A DNA stretch of 64,000 nt from positions 151,443-215,442 of the forward strand of contig CAJFTM010000001.1 of NCBI GenBank assembly GCA_904419945.1. Reading direction: 5' to 3'. The position numbers were made by a program, and so were the translations under genes. Source of the stretch: an uncultured Clostridia bacterium. GTDB taxonomy: Bacteria > Bacillota > Clostridia > Christensenellales > Borkfalkiaceae. The notes below the pieces were generated by a model, which did not search any database, had not been told where the DNA came from, and worked only from the letters and a program-made list of their open reading frames with translations. This document shows, one piece after another, positions 17,718-26,781 of this stretch (position 1 is its first letter; the number at the start of each line of letters is the position of its first letter).

Positions 17718-19013
17718 TTGCAGCTGAACGTTTTGGTGATCGGTAACGGTGGCCGCGAGCATGCCATCGCAGCGGCTCTTGCCAAGAGCCCGTTGGTCGG
17801 TAAATTGTATTGCATGAAAGGGAATGCAGGCATCGCAGAGCTCGCAGAGTGCGTCGATGTCGACTATTGCGATTTGCAAGCGGTCGGCGATTGGTTGGAT
17901 GCGCATCCCGATGTCGGATATACGGTTATTGCACCGGACGATCCGCTTGCGCTGGGACTTGCAGACGAGTTGGAAAGGCGCGGGCATAAGGTCTTTGGCC
18001 CGAATAAGCGGGCTGCGCAGATCGAATCGAGCAAAGCGTTTGCAAAGGAATTGATGAAGAAATATGGCATTCCGACGGCGGCGTATGAAACGTTTGACGA
18101 TTACGGCGCCGCGCTCGCTTACATCGAAAAAGGAAAGTTCCCCGTGGTGCTGAAAGCAGACGGCTTGGCTCTCGGCAAGGGTGTGCTGATCTGTGAGACG
18201 CTCGAGGAGGCGCGGGACGGATTGCGCCGTATCATGTTGGATAAAGCGTTCGGTGCGGCGGGAAATAAAGTTGTCGTTGAAGAATATCTGAGGGGTAAAG
18301 AATTTACCCCGGGTGAAGAGGTCTCCGTTCTTACTTTTACAGATGGCAAGACCATCGTTCCGATGATTGCGAGCTGTGATCATAAGCGCGTCTTTGACGG
18401 CGACAAGGGGCCGAATACGGGCGGAATGGGGACATTTACGCCTTGCCCGTTTTATGACGATGCCGTTGCGGAGGAAGTGAGGGAGAAGATCTTGCTGCCC
18501 ACTGTCCGCGCGATGAACGCCGAAGGGCGTCCGTTTAAGGGTGTGCTCTATTTCGGGCTCATGCGCACGCCGGACGGCATGAAAGTAGTCGAATACAATG
18601 CGCGTTTCGGTGATCCGGAAACGCAGGTCGTCCTGCCCATGCTCAAGACCGACTTGATGGAGATCTTCCTTGCCGTGACAGAAGAGCGCCTCGCGGATAT
18701 CAAGATTGAATGGGAGGACGGAGCATGTGTTTGCGTCGTCCTCGCGAGCGGCGGCTATCCGCAGCATTATGAAAAGGGAAAGCCGATTGAGATCGGCGAT
18801 CTCGACGAAGGCGTATTCCTTTATCATGCGGGGACCAAGCGCGAAGGCGGCGTTCTCAAAACGAGCGGCGGCCGTGTCATCGGCGTCTGCGCCAAAGGAG
18901 CTACTGTTGCGGAGGCGCGCGAAAAGGCATATCGCAACGTGGAAAAGGTCCATTTTGAAGGGATGCAATATCGCAAGGATATCGGTATTAAATATGTTCA
19001 TGAGGAGCACTGA
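17718..19013 (+). CDS. purD: Glycinamide ribonucleotide synthetase
   Basis: 431-residue ATP-grasp ligase forming GAR. Family marks: VLVIGNGGREHAIA at the very start, FPVVLKADGLALGKGV, GTGGMGTFTPCPFYD-like sequence (NTGGMGTFTP) and EYNARFGDPETQ. Start is TTG at 17718 behind CGGAGGAAAG; no ATG lies upstream in frame with a ribosome site, and the N-terminus aligns with PurD proteins. No clear promoter was found between the preceding terminator and this gene, so read-through or a weak promoter must drive it. Confidence 0.95.
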   Translation: MQLNVLVIGNGGREHAIAAALAKSPLVGKLYCMKGNAGIAELAECVDVDYCDLQAVGDWLDAHPDVGYTVIAPDDPLALGLADELERRGHKVFGPNKRAAQIESSKAFAKELMKKYGIPTAAYETFDDYGAALAYIEKGKFPVVLKADGLALGKGVLICETLEEARDGLRRIMLDKAFGAAGNKVVVEEYLRGKEFTPGEEVSVLTFTDGKTIVPMIASCDHKRVFDGDKGPNTGGMGTFTPCPFYDDAVAEEVREKILLPTVRAMNAEGRPFKGVLYFGLMRTPDGMKVVEYNARFGDPETQVVLPMLKTDLMEIFLAVTEERLADIKIEWEDGACVCVVLASGGYPQHYEKGKPIEIGDLDEGVFLYHAGTKREGGVLKTSGGRVIGVCAKGATVAEAREKAYRNVEKVHFEGMQYRKDIGIKYVHEEH

Positions 19014-19052
19014 GGAGTGCAGGATCGCAAAATAACCGGGAGAAGAGAGAGC

Positions 19053-22000
19053 ATGATCTACAGAGTTTTTGTTGAAAAGAAGGAAAATTTGCAGGCTAAA
19101 AAGATTCGGGACGATCTCGCGGCTCAGCTCGGGATCATCGTAGAAGATCTGCGCGAAATCATCCGCTATGATGCGGAGGGGCTTACGGCGGAGGAATTGG
19201 AAGGGGCGATCATCAATGTTTTTTCCGAGCCGCCCGTCGATCATGTGTGGAGAGAAGAACTGCCCGTCAGTGCGGATTATAAAGTTTTTGCCATCGCTTT
19301 TTTGGATGGCCAGTATGATCAGCGGGCGGACAGTGCCGCACAGTGTATCCAGCTTCTGACACAAAAGACCCGCCCGCTCATCAAGTGCGCCCGCATCATT
19401 GCGGTCAAAGGGGTGACGGATGCACAGTTAGAGCGTATCAAAAGGCACCTCATCAATCCGGTCGAGAGCTCTGAGGTCTCTCTCGAAAAGCCTAAAACGC
19501 TCGTTCGCGCCAAGATGGAGACGCATGATGTTGCCAATGTGGATGGCTTCATTCGCATGAGTGAGGAGGAAATCGCTGCATACCACCGCAAAAACGGCTT
19601 TGCAATGAGCGTGGAAGATCTCATCTTTGTGCGCGATTATTTTAAGGACGAGGGACGCGATCCGACGGAGACGGAGATCAAAGTGATCGATACGTATTGG
19701 TCGGATCATTGCCGTCATACGACCTTTGCGACGGAGATCCGTGATGTAGATATTCATTCGGATAATCCGCATATTGCAAAAGCATACCGACTGTATCGCG
19801 AATTGTTCAATGAATTTAATGCGCAGCGGGCGGATAAATATCCTTGCTTAATGGATATTGCGACGATCGCCGTCAAAAAATTGAAAAAGGAAGGGCGCTT
19901 AGACAATCTCGATATCTCCGATGAGATCAACGCTTGTTCCATCTGTATCGATGCGGAGATCGACGGTAAGGTCGAAAAATATCTCGTGATGTTCAAGAAC
20001 GAGACGCATAATCACCCGACAGAGATCGAACCGTTTGGCGGCGCGGCGACATGCCTTGGCGGGGCTATCCGCGACCCTTTGTCCGGCCGTACGTATGTCT
20101 ATCAGGCAATGCGCATCACCGGTTCGGCGGATCCCCGTGAAAAAATCGAGGATACATTGCCCGGGAAGCTTCCGCAGCGCGTCATCACAAAGACGGCTGC
20201 TGCAGGCTTCTCTTCCTACGGCAATCAGATCGGGCTGGCGACGGGCATCGTCGATGAGGTCTATCATCCCGGCTATAAGGCAAAGCGTTTGGAGACGGGG
20301 TTCGTCGTGGGCGGCGCTCGCCGCGATATGGTCTATCGCGAAAAGCCGGGGAAAGGAGATGTCATTATCTTGCTCGGCGGAGAGACAGGGCGTGATGGCT
20401 GCGGCGGGGCGACCGGTTCTTCTAAGGCACACGACGCACATTCCGTGGAGACATGCGGAGCAGAAGTGCAGAAAGGGAATCCGTTGACGGAGCGCAAACT
20501 GCAGCGCCTGTTCCTGCAGCGCGAGGCGACGCGCATGATCAAAAAGTGCAACGATTTCGGGGCCGGCGGTGTTTCCGTTGCCATCGGTGAATTAGCTGAC
20601 GGCTTGGTAATCGATCTCGATAAAGTTCCTCTCAAATACGAGGGGTTGTCCGGTACGGAACTGGCTATTTCCGAGTCACAGGAGCGTATGGCTGTGGTGG
20701 TGGATGCAAAGGATTGTGACGCATTCATTGCCCTGGCTGCGCAGGAAAATCTCGCGGCGACACCTGTTGCCGTCGTCACGGACGACCGCCGGATGAAAAT
20801 GCTGTTTAAAGGACGCGAGATCGTCAATATTTCCCGCGATTTCTTGGATACAAACGGCGTCAAACAAGTCGTCACGGCAGAGATCGATGACAGTGTGCCG
20901 CATTATTTTGATGTAGCGGAGCAGAGTTTCCGCAGCGGTCTTATCCAATCTTTAGCAGATCTGAATGTCTGCTCTAAGAAAGGCTTGTCTGAGATGTTCG
21001 ATTCGACCATCGGGGCCCGTACAGTCTTTATGCCCTTTGGCGGCAAGACGCAGTTGACTCCTGCGATTGCCATGGCCGCGAAGATCTGCGGCGGCGAAAC
21101 GGATGTTGCGACCGTATCCGCCTATGGTTATTGCTCGAAGTTGATGAGCGAAAGCCCTTTTACGGGGGCAATTTACAGTATCGTCACATCGGTCGCAAAG
21201 CTGATCGCTGCGGGCTGTGATTTCGATGCGATTCGCCTTACATTCCAGGAATATTTCATGCGCCTGAATCGTGATCCGAAACGTTGGGGCGTGCCTCTGT
21301 CTGCTTTGCTCGGTGCGCTGTATGCGCAGATCGGTCTCGGCTTAGGGGCGATAGGCGGTAAGGATAGCATGAGCGGTACTTTTGAACAGATCGACGTTCC
21401 GCCCACACTCATTTCTTTTGCTCTTGCCCCCGCTAAGGCGAGCAAATTGATCACCAATGTGATCGGTGCTGCCGGCTTGAAATTATATCGCCTGCCGATG
21501 CCCCGCGACGAGAGTATGATCCCCGATTTTGCGGCGCTTTCCGATTTGTATCGCAAAGTATACAGCAATGTACAGAGCGGCAACATCCGTTTTGCCACAG
21601 TTGTTGAAAACGGCGGCATTGCCGCGGCAATTGCAAAATCCTGCCTTGGCAACGGTTTCGGTTTTCATTTTGCTAGGGATGCGTCTGAGCTTCTCGGTGA
21701 GCAGTACGGGGAACTGATTGTTTCGCTCGACGAAGTTTCGGCTCTCGATTGCGAAAAGGTTTATCTCGGCGAAACGACGGCGGACGGCAATTTTGTATGC
21801 GGGGATGAATCCGTTTCACAAGGGGAAGCGACGGAGGCATTTTGCGGTACGTTGGAAAAAGTTTTTCCCAATACGGCTGATGCGGATGGCTGTGCAAAGT
21901 CGGTCGACTTTGATTGCAGAGGCAAACGGTACGAGAATATTTCGACGAAAACGGCAAAGCCGCGCGTATTTATTCCTGTATTCCCCGGAACGAATTGCGA

Positions 22001-22754
22001 GCTGGATACGGCGCGTATGTTCCGGCTTGCCGGTGCAGAGTGTGAAGAAGTCGTCGTGCGCAATCGCAGTGCGGCGGATATCGAGGATAGCGTCCGTGCA
22101 ATCTCTGCGGCGATCGCACGCAGCAATATCATTGCCTTTCCGGGGGGATTCTCCGGCGGTGATGAACCGGATGGGAGCGGGAAATTTATTGCGACGACAT
22201 TCCGCAATCCTTATATTGCCGAACAGATCCAGCGATTGCTCGAACAGCGCGACGGCTTGATCCTCGGCATTTGCAACGGATTCCAGGCTCTGATCAAACT
22301 CGGGCTCGTGCCGTATGGGGAAATTCGTCCTCTCACGACAGAGAGTCCGACGTTGACTTACAATACCATTTCCCGCCATGTTTCGACGCTCGTCGATATC
22401 CGCGTGGCTTCGAATCGATCTCCCTGGCTCTCCGCGTGCCGTGTCGGCGACGTATACACCGTTCCCGTTTCACATGGGGAGGGGCGTATCGTAGCTCCTG
22501 CTTCAGCTCTCGAACAGATGGCGGCAAACGGTCAGATCGCGACGCAGTATTGCGATGCGTCCGGTCAGCCGACGATGAAGTATCCGTTCAATCCAAATGG
22601 TTCTTTATGGGCGATCGAAGGGATCACCTCGCCGGATGGCAGAGTGTATGGCAAAATGGGGCATACGGAACGTGCAGGAAACGATCTGTATAAAAACTGT
22701 TCTGGCAATTTTGATATGAAATTGTTTGAGAGCGGTGTTCGCTATTTCCGCTGA
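19053..22754 (+). CDS. purL: FGAM synthase, large fused PurL (PurS-L-Q)
   Basis: 1233-residue single-chain formylglycinamidine ribonucleotide synthase. Regions in order: N-terminal PurS-like region (~1-150), linker and PurM-like synthetase halves (residues ~200-950; SDHCRHTTF, FKNETHNHPTEIEPFGGAATCLGG, NDFGAGGVS), and a C-terminal class I glutamine amidotransferase (~980-1230) with the catalytic cysteine in LGICNGFQ and the histidine in SHGEGR. Many Firmicutes use three separate proteins PurS, PurL and PurQ; this organism has the fused form. I took ATG 19053 (MIYRVFVEKK) with GGGAGAAGAGAG upstream rather than the frame extension to 19017. Confidence 0.95.
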   Translation: MIYRVFVEKKENLQAKKIRDDLAAQLGIIVEDLREIIRYDAEGLTAEELEGAIINVFSEPPVDHVWREELPVSADYKVFAIAFLDGQYDQRADSAAQCIQLLTQKTRPLIKCARIIAVKGVTDAQLERIKRHLINPVESSEVSLEKPKTLVRAKMETHDVANVDGFIRMSEEEIAAYHRKNGFAMSVEDLIFVRDYFKDEGRDPTETEIKVIDTYWSDHCRHTTFATEIRDVDIHSDNPHIAKAYRLYRELFNEFNAQRADKYPCLMDIATIAVKKLKKEGRLDNLDISDEINACSICIDAEIDGKVEKYLVMFKNETHNHPTEIEPFGGAATCLGGAIRDPLSGRTYVYQAMRITGSADPREKIEDTLPGKLPQRVITKTAAAGFSSYGNQIGLATGIVDEVYHPGYKAKRLETGFVVGGARRDMVYREKPGKGDVIILLGGETGRDGCGGATGSSKAHDAHSVETCGAEVQKGNPLTERKLQRLFLQREATRMIKKCNDFGAGGVSVAIGELADGLVIDLDKVPLKYEGLSGTELAISESQERMAVVVDAKDCDAFIALAAQENLAATPVAVVTDDRRMKMLFKGREIVNISRDFLDTNGVKQVVTAEIDDSVPHYFDVAEQSFRSGLIQSLADLNVCSKKGLSEMFDSTIGARTVFMPFGGKTQLTPAIAMAAKICGGETDVATVSAYGYCSKLMSESPFTGAIYSIVTSVAKLIAAGCDFDAIRLTFQEYFMRLNRDPKRWGVPLSALLGALYAQIGLGLGAIGGKDSMSGTFEQIDVPPTLISFALAPAKASKLITNVIGAAGLKLYRLPMPRDESMIPDFAALSDLYRKVYSNVQSGNIRFATVVENGGIAAAIAKSCLGNGFGFHFARDASELLGEQYGELIVSLDEVSALDCEKVYLGETTADGNFVCGDESVSQGEATEAFCGTLEKVFPNTADADGCAKSVDFDCRGKRYENISTKTAKPRVFIPVFPGTNCELDTARMFRLAGAECEEVVVRNRSAADIEDSVRAISAAIARSNIIAFPGGFSGGDEPDGSGKFIATTFRNPYIAEQIQRLLEQRDGLILGICNGFQALIKLGLVPYGEIRPLTTESPTLTYNTISRHVSTLVDIRVASNRSPWLSACRVGDVYTVPVSHGEGRIVAPASALEQMAANGQIATQYCDASGQPTMKYPFNPNGSLWAIEGITSPDGRVYGKMGHTERAGNDLYKNCSGNFDMKLFESGVRYFR

Positions 22755-22759
22755 TGATC

Positions 22760-22798
22760 ATAGCGGGGCTTGTTAACGGCAGGCTCCGCTATTTTTTT
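22760..22798 (+). terminator. Terminator after purL
   Basis: ATAGCGG...CCGCTAT with an inner GC/GC pairing, followed by TTTTTTTATTTT. Confidence 0.85.
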
Positions 22799-22858
22799 AT
22801 TTTGCATAGTATTTTGTCTGGCATAAATAATTATAAATATAGAGTTTGTTGGGTATGG

Positions 22859-22884
22859 GGAGCTAAAAATTGGAGCTAAAAATT
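22859..22884 (+). repeat. Tandem 13-base duplication GGAGCTAAAAATT
   Basis: Two adjacent perfect copies of GGAGCTAAAAATT lie in the AT-rich spacer between the purL terminator and the nrdR promoter. Probably a replication-slippage duplication; no function evident. Confidence 0.7.
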
Positions 22885-22908
22885 TTTGGGATAAATTTGC
22901 GCGACCGC

Positions 22909-22937
22909 TTTACAAATTCTTTATATCGTGGTATACT
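22909..22937 (+). promoter_or_regulatory. Promoter of nrdR
   Basis: TTTACA (22909-22914), 17-base spacer, TATACT (22932-22937). Confidence 0.8.
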
Positions 22938-22962
22938 TTATTCATCATACTATATACTGTAT
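22916..22962 (+). promoter_or_regulatory. Paired NrdR-box-like operators
   Basis: ATACTATATACTGTAT (22947-22962) agrees with the NrdR consensus ACACwATATATwGTGT at about 13 of 16 positions. ATTCTTTATATCGTGG (22916-22931) agrees at about 11. Their centres are 31 bp apart (three helical turns), the spacing known for functional NrdR box pairs. They flank the -10 of nrdR, suggesting autorepression. Confidence 0.6.
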
Positions 22963-22975
22963 CCGGAGGGCGCTC

Positions 22976-23470
22976 ATGAAGTGTATGTATTGTGGTTGTA
23001 CGGAAAGCAAGGTGATCGACAGCCGTTCGACGGACGAAGATCGCGCAATTCGCCGCCGCCGCGAATGTATGCAGTGCGGCAGGCGGTTTACGACGTACGA
23101 GACCATTGAAATGACGCCTGTACTCGTCGTCAAAAATGGCGGCAATCGGCAGACCTTTGATCCGGGCAAAGTGAAGAACGGGATCATCAAGGCTTGCGAA
23201 AAGCGCCCCGTGCCTATGGCAAAAATCGATAAATTGGTCGAAGACATCAAAAAACAAGTTTACAATTCTCTGGAGCAGGAGATCTCTTCTAAGCGCATCG
23301 GCGAAATGGTCATGGACGGGCTAAAGAAGATCGACGAAGTCGCCTATGTGCGCTATGCATCCGTATATCGGCAGTTTACGGATATCTCTTCTTTTATGAA
23401 TGAGCTTGAGTCTCTGATGAGGGAAAATCAGCAGAACAAAGATAAGGCAGAACGGAAGCCCGATCGATGA
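22976..23470 (+). CDS. nrdR: Transcriptional repressor NrdR
   Basis: 164-residue nucleotide-sensing repressor of ribonucleotide reductase genes. Zinc ribbon at the N-terminus with C3, C6, C31 and C34 (MKCMYCGC; CMQCGRRF), followed by an ATP-cone domain (~45-140; VVKNGGNRQTFD, YVRYASVYRQF). The true start is ATG 22976 behind CGGAGGG; the longer frame upstream overlaps the promoter. Ribonucleotide reductase genes are not in the window. Confidence 0.97.
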   Translation: MKCMYCGCTESKVIDSRSTDEDRAIRRRRECMQCGRRFTTYETIEMTPVLVVKNGGNRQTFDPGKVKNGIIKACEKRPVPMAKIDKLVEDIKKQVYNSLEQEISSKRIGEMVMDGLKKIDEVAYVRYASVYRQFTDISSFMNELESLMRENQQNKDKAERKPDR

Positions 23471-23482
23471 GGGCTTCCTTCT
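23455..23482 (+). terminator. Weak terminator-like hairpin at the end of nrdR
   Basis: GAAGCCC-GATCGATGA-GGGCTTC overlapping the nrdR stop, then CTTCTCTTTC. The short T-content suggests only partial termination before ispG. Confidence 0.45.
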
Positions 23483-23515
23483 CTTTCTGTAACATAGTTT
23501 TGGGAGTGAAAAGCT

Positions 23516-24601
23516 ATGACAAAGCGGATCAATATCGGCGGTGTCACTGTGGGTGGCGGAGCGCCCGTGCGCGTACAGTCGATGACGACAACGCCGACGG
23601 TCGATGTCAGGAGCACGGTGGAGCAGATTGTTCGCTTGGCAGAAGCCGGCTGTGAGATCGTGCGCGTTGCCGTGCGTGACGAGGCGGATGCGCGCGCCAT
23701 TCGAACGCTGCGCGACCATTCACCTGTGCCGATTGTTGCCGATATCCATTTTTCTGCAGATCTCGCGGTCCTTGCGGTGGAAAACGGGGCGGACAAAATA
23801 CGCATCAATCCGGGGAATATCGGGGGCGAAGCTGCGGTTCGCCGCGTTGCGGAATGCGTGCGATCGCACGGCATTCCGGTGCGTGTTGGGGCAAATACGG
23901 GGAGCATTGAGCAGGAGTATCTGCAAAAATACGGCCGCACCGCGCGTGCCTTGGTGGAAAGCGCCCTTCTTGATGTATCCCGTTTGGAAAAATACGGCGT
24001 CGAAGATATTGTCATTTCCGTAAAAGCTTCATCTGTGCCGGTTACGGTGGAAGCGTATCGGATGCTTGCAAAGCGAACAAATTATCCGCTGCATCTGGGC
24101 GTCACGGAGGCGGGAACGGCTGAAAACGGTATTGTAAAGAGCAGTATCGGGATCGGAGCGCTCTTGTTGGACAATATCGGGGATACGATCCGCGTTTCGC
24201 TGACAGATGACCCTTTGGAAGAAGTGATCGCGGCTAAGCGCATTTTGCGCGCCTGCGGATTGGAAAAAGACTATGTCGAGGTCATTTCCTGCCCGACGTG
24301 CGGCCGCTGCGAGTGGGACTGTATGGGGCTTGCTCGTCGGGTCGAACGAGCGGTGTTCGGTATTCGTAAGCCGCTGAAAATTGCTGTCATGGGCTGTGTC
24401 GTAAACGGTCCTGGCGAAGCGCGTGACTGCGATATCGGCATTGCCGGAGGAAGAGGGAAATGCGTGTTGTTCCGCCGCGGGGAGGCGGTGCAGACGGTTC
24501 GGGCAGAGGATGCGGAAACGGTTTTTCTTTCGGCTGTGCATGCTTGTTTGGAGGAGAATGGGAGGAGTCGGCTCGAAGAGGATACAAAGGAAGATGACTG
24601 A
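23516..24601 (+). CDS. ispG: (E)-4-hydroxy-3-methylbut-2-enyl-diphosphate synthase
   Basis: 361-residue [4Fe-4S] enzyme of the non-mevalonate isoprenoid pathway. TIM-barrel N-terminal part opens with VTVGGGAPVRVQSMTTT and contains VADIHF and KIRINPGNIGG; the C-terminal cluster domain has the ligands in ISCPTCGRC and MGCVVNGPGEA. Length is normal. The C-terminus overlaps the start of the next gene by 8 bases. Confidence 0.97.
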   Translation: MTKRINIGGVTVGGGAPVRVQSMTTTPTVDVRSTVEQIVRLAEAGCEIVRVAVRDEADARAIRTLRDHSPVPIVADIHFSADLAVLAVENGADKIRINPGNIGGEAAVRRVAECVRSHGIPVRVGANTGSIEQEYLQKYGRTARALVESALLDVSRLEKYGVEDIVISVKASSVPVTVEAYRMLAKRTNYPLHLGVTEAGTAENGIVKSSIGIGALLLDNIGDTIRVSLTDDPLEEVIAAKRILRACGLEKDYVEVISCPTCGRCEWDCMGLARRVERAVFGIRKPLKIAVMGCVVNGPGEARDCDIGIAGGRGKCVLFRRGEAVQTVRAEDAETVFLSAVHACLEENGRSRLEEDTKEDD

Positions 24602-26159
24602 ACAAGAGTTTTTGGCGGCTCTGCATAAACTGGATGGGCTGCGGCATGCTGTTTTGCAAAAAATAGTTGTGGATACAAAGCTTCGCGGTTGTACGTTTGA
24701 GATTGTGACGGATCGGGCGTATTCGACGGCGGATGAACGCGCTGCGGCGGCAGTTGTCCGTTCGGCTGTCCCGCATTCGTTGGGAACGGCCGTGCGCATA
24801 CATAAGTTAGTCGCTGATGCACAGCTTATCCGCCGCAAGATCGTAGAGTATCTCGCGCGGAATCATCGCGCAGCAGCGGCGTGCGTTCGTGCGGAGGATA
24901 TCGATGTAAAAATCGAGGGGGATGCAGTCTATTTCACTTTCGGTGTGGACGCAGCGGAGCGAGGTTTTTTTGAAAAAAATGAGCAGCTTTTGCCCGGCGT
25001 CGAGCGTATGCTTGCGCATAATTTTTGCAATCGCTTTTTTGGTTCTTTGACGGAAAAAGAGAAGGGGGGGATTGTTGAGGACGAGCCGGAAGAAGAGGAA
25101 GAGCCGTTTGATTATCGTCCGGCGCGCTCGTTTCCCATCGTGGATTTTGAAGCGATCGACGAGCCGAACGTGCCGAAAGTTGCGACATATTTGTCCGACT
25201 GCGACTTTCAGAGCAGTTCCCTGACAATATGCGGGCAGATCGTGCATATCGAAGAGCGCATGACGCGCGCAAAGACGGATGCTTCCGGCGCGGTTAAGGA
25301 GGGGCGGCCGTATCTGCGATTTACGATTGCAGACGCGACCGGACGCATGTCCTTTTCTTATTTCCCGCGTAAAAAGACGGCGGATAAGATCCGCGCGCTG
25401 CAGGCGGGGGATAGCATTGTCTGCACGGGGGCCAATGAACTTTTCAATGATCGTCTCAGTTATACGGCTCGCTATATCAATCGTGGCGCTCCGCCTGCCG
25501 ATTTCGTGCCGGAAAAGCGTGCAGGAAAGGCTCTGCCACTGCATTACGGGCGTATTCATCCGGAAAAGATCACCGATTATAATCAGATGGATCTCTTTGC
25601 GCAGACTGCTCTGCCGGATGACCTCGTCGAAAACACCTTTGTCGTATTTGACTTAGAGACGACGGGCCTCGTCAATGTACCGGCTCCCGGTCGCACGATG
25701 GATGCGATTACCGAGATCGGGGCGGTCAAGATCATAGGCGGTGAGATACGTGAAAAGTTTACGACCCTTGTGGACCCGGAGCGTTCCCTCAGCGAAGAGA
25801 TCGTTAAGCTGACCGGCATTACGGACGACATGCTCAAGGGGGCTCCAAAGATCGGAGAAGTGATCGGCGATTTCTGTAAGTTTTGCGACGGGTGTATCCT
25901 CGTGGGGCACAATGTACAATTCGACTATAAGTTTATTCAATATTATGCCGCGCAGGAGGAATATGCGTTCGAGCATAAAACGTACGATACGCTTTCCATT
26001 GCGCAGGGAACGCTCTTTCTTCCCAATTATAAGCTGAATACATTGGCGGACCATTTTAAGATCTCTTTTAACCATCACCGCGCATGGGACGATGCGTATA
26101 CAACGGCAAAAATTTTTATCGAGTTGATAAAAACCAAAAAATGCTTGCCAAATGCGTAG
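24594..26159 (+). CDS. PolC-like protein lacking the polymerase: N-domain, OB fold, DEDDh exonuclease
   Basis: 521-residue protein standing where Firmicutes normally have the ~1430-residue PolC (immediately before rimP). Order: N-terminal PolC-like domain (1-155), acidic linker (EDEPEEEEEP, ~162-171), OB-fold nucleic-acid-binding domain (~209-296), then a DEDDh 3'-5' exonuclease (~348-512) with VFDLETTGL (D353, E355), HNVQFD (D444) and HHRAWDD (H495 and D499/D500). PHP, polymerase and C-terminal domains are absent, and no remnant of them follows the stop codon. It could be a stand-alone proofreading or repair exonuclease. Start ATG 24594 overlaps ispG; the frame extends further upstream inside ispG but that part is a shadow. 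Confidence 0.82.
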   Translation: MTEQEFLAALHKLDGLRHAVLQKIVVDTKLRGCTFEIVTDRAYSTADERAAAAVVRSAVPHSLGTAVRIHKLVADAQLIRRKIVEYLARNHRAAAACVRAEDIDVKIEGDAVYFTFGVDAAERGFFEKNEQLLPGVERMLAHNFCNRFFGSLTEKEKGGIVEDEPEEEEEPFDYRPARSFPIVDFEAIDEPNVPKVATYLSDCDFQSSSLTICGQIVHIEERMTRAKTDASGAVKEGRPYLRFTIADATGRMSFSYFPRKKTADKIRALQAGDSIVCTGANELFNDRLSYTARYINRGAPPADFVPEKRAGKALPLHYGRIHPEKITDYNQMDLFAQTALPDDLVENTFVVFDLETTGLVNVPAPGRTMDAITEIGAVKIIGGEIREKFTTLVDPERSLSEEIVKLTGITDDMLKGAPKIGEVIGDFCKFCDGCILVGHNVQFDYKFIQYYAAQEEYAFEHKTYDTLSIAQGTLFLPNYKLNTLADHFKISFNHHRAWDDAYTTAKIFIELIKTKKCLPNA

Positions 26160-26173
26160 CTTTATGTTATAAT
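26145..26173 (+). promoter_or_regulatory. Promoter of the rimP-nusA-infB operon
   Basis: TTGCCA (26145-26150), 17-base spacer, perfect TATAAT (26168-26173). It overlaps the end of the exonuclease gene, so the translation-factor operon can be transcribed independently. Confidence 0.85.
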
Positions 26174-26198
26174 AAACATACTGAATACGTTAGCTTGA

Positions 26199-26232
26199 GA
26201 TTGAGAGTGGGTAGCCGCTCTCAAATCTTTTT
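26199..26232 (+). terminator. Attenuator-like hairpin in the rimP-nusA leader
   Basis: GATTGAGAG pairs with CTCTC(A)AATC across a TGGGTAGCCG loop, followed by TTTTT. It lies between the promoter and rimP, about 36 bases before the rimP start, and a second small hairpin GTGCGG-CTTTT-CCGCAC follows. NusA promotes pausing and termination, so a leader terminator could give autoregulation. Confidence 0.65.
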
Positions 26233-26267
26233 ATGTGCGGCTTTTCCGCACAAATGAAGGAGGCTGT

Positions 26268-26741
26268 ATGAAGGTCAAGCCGGTGCAGGAGATCGAAGAA
26301 GCGCTTGCCCCCGTGGCGGCGGCTGTCGGGGTCGAAATTTATGAGGTTGTATTTAAGCAGGGCAAAAATCCTTCGCTGACAGTGTATCTCGATACGGAAG
26401 CGGAGGGGGGAATCGATTTGGATACCTGCGAACGGTTTCACAATGCGGCGGATCCCGTGCTCGATGAGCTCGATCCTACATTCGGCCAGGCATATACGTT
26501 TAATGTCAGCAGCCCGGGACTGGATCGGCCATTCAAAAAGGACAGGGATTTTTTGCGCAACATCGGTAAAAAGGTCGAATTGAAATTGTATGCGCCGCGC
26601 AAAGGCGAGAAAAATTTTGAGGCAGTCCTGCTCGCATATGATCCCGACGCGCGTTGCGTAGAGGTCGACAAGGCGGGAGATGTTTTTAAGCTCAACTTGA
26701 CGCAGATCGTCAAAATATCGCAGGCGATCGATTTCGACTGA
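26268..26741 (+). CDS. rimP: Ribosome maturation factor RimP
   Basis: 157-residue 30S assembly factor. Family marks: EIYEVVFKQGKNPSLTVYLD, DLDTCERFHNAADPVLDE and FNVSSPGLDRPFKK. C-terminal SH3-like domain ends with the QIVKISQAIDF strand. ATG 26268 follows AAGGAGG at normal spacing. First gene of the operon. Confidence 0.95.
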   Translation: MKVKPVQEIEEALAPVAAAVGVEIYEVVFKQGKNPSLTVYLDTEAEGGIDLDTCERFHNAADPVLDELDPTFGQAYTFNVSSPGLDRPFKKDRDFLRNIGKKVELKLYAPRKGEKNFEAVLLAYDPDARCVEVDKAGDVFKLNLTQIVKISQAIDFD

Positions 26742-26781
26742 GCGGCAACCAACGAATAAAGAGATTTTCGAGGAGAAGACA

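Noticed and set aside
17697-19364. 555-codon open frame on the minus strand across purD and the purL start
   Set aside because: It mirrors purD codon structure, has no ribosome site and no recognisable family; a shadow frame of GC-rich third positions.
22859-22884. Tandem GGAGCTAAAAATT copies as a regulator binding site
   Set aside because: Direct 13-base duplication upstream of the -35 with no symmetry; most simply a slippage duplication.
26160-26267. Frameshifted remainder of polC between the exonuclease and rimP
   Set aside because: The 108 bases hold a promoter, two hairpins and a ribosome site and then rimP; no PolC-like peptide in any frame.
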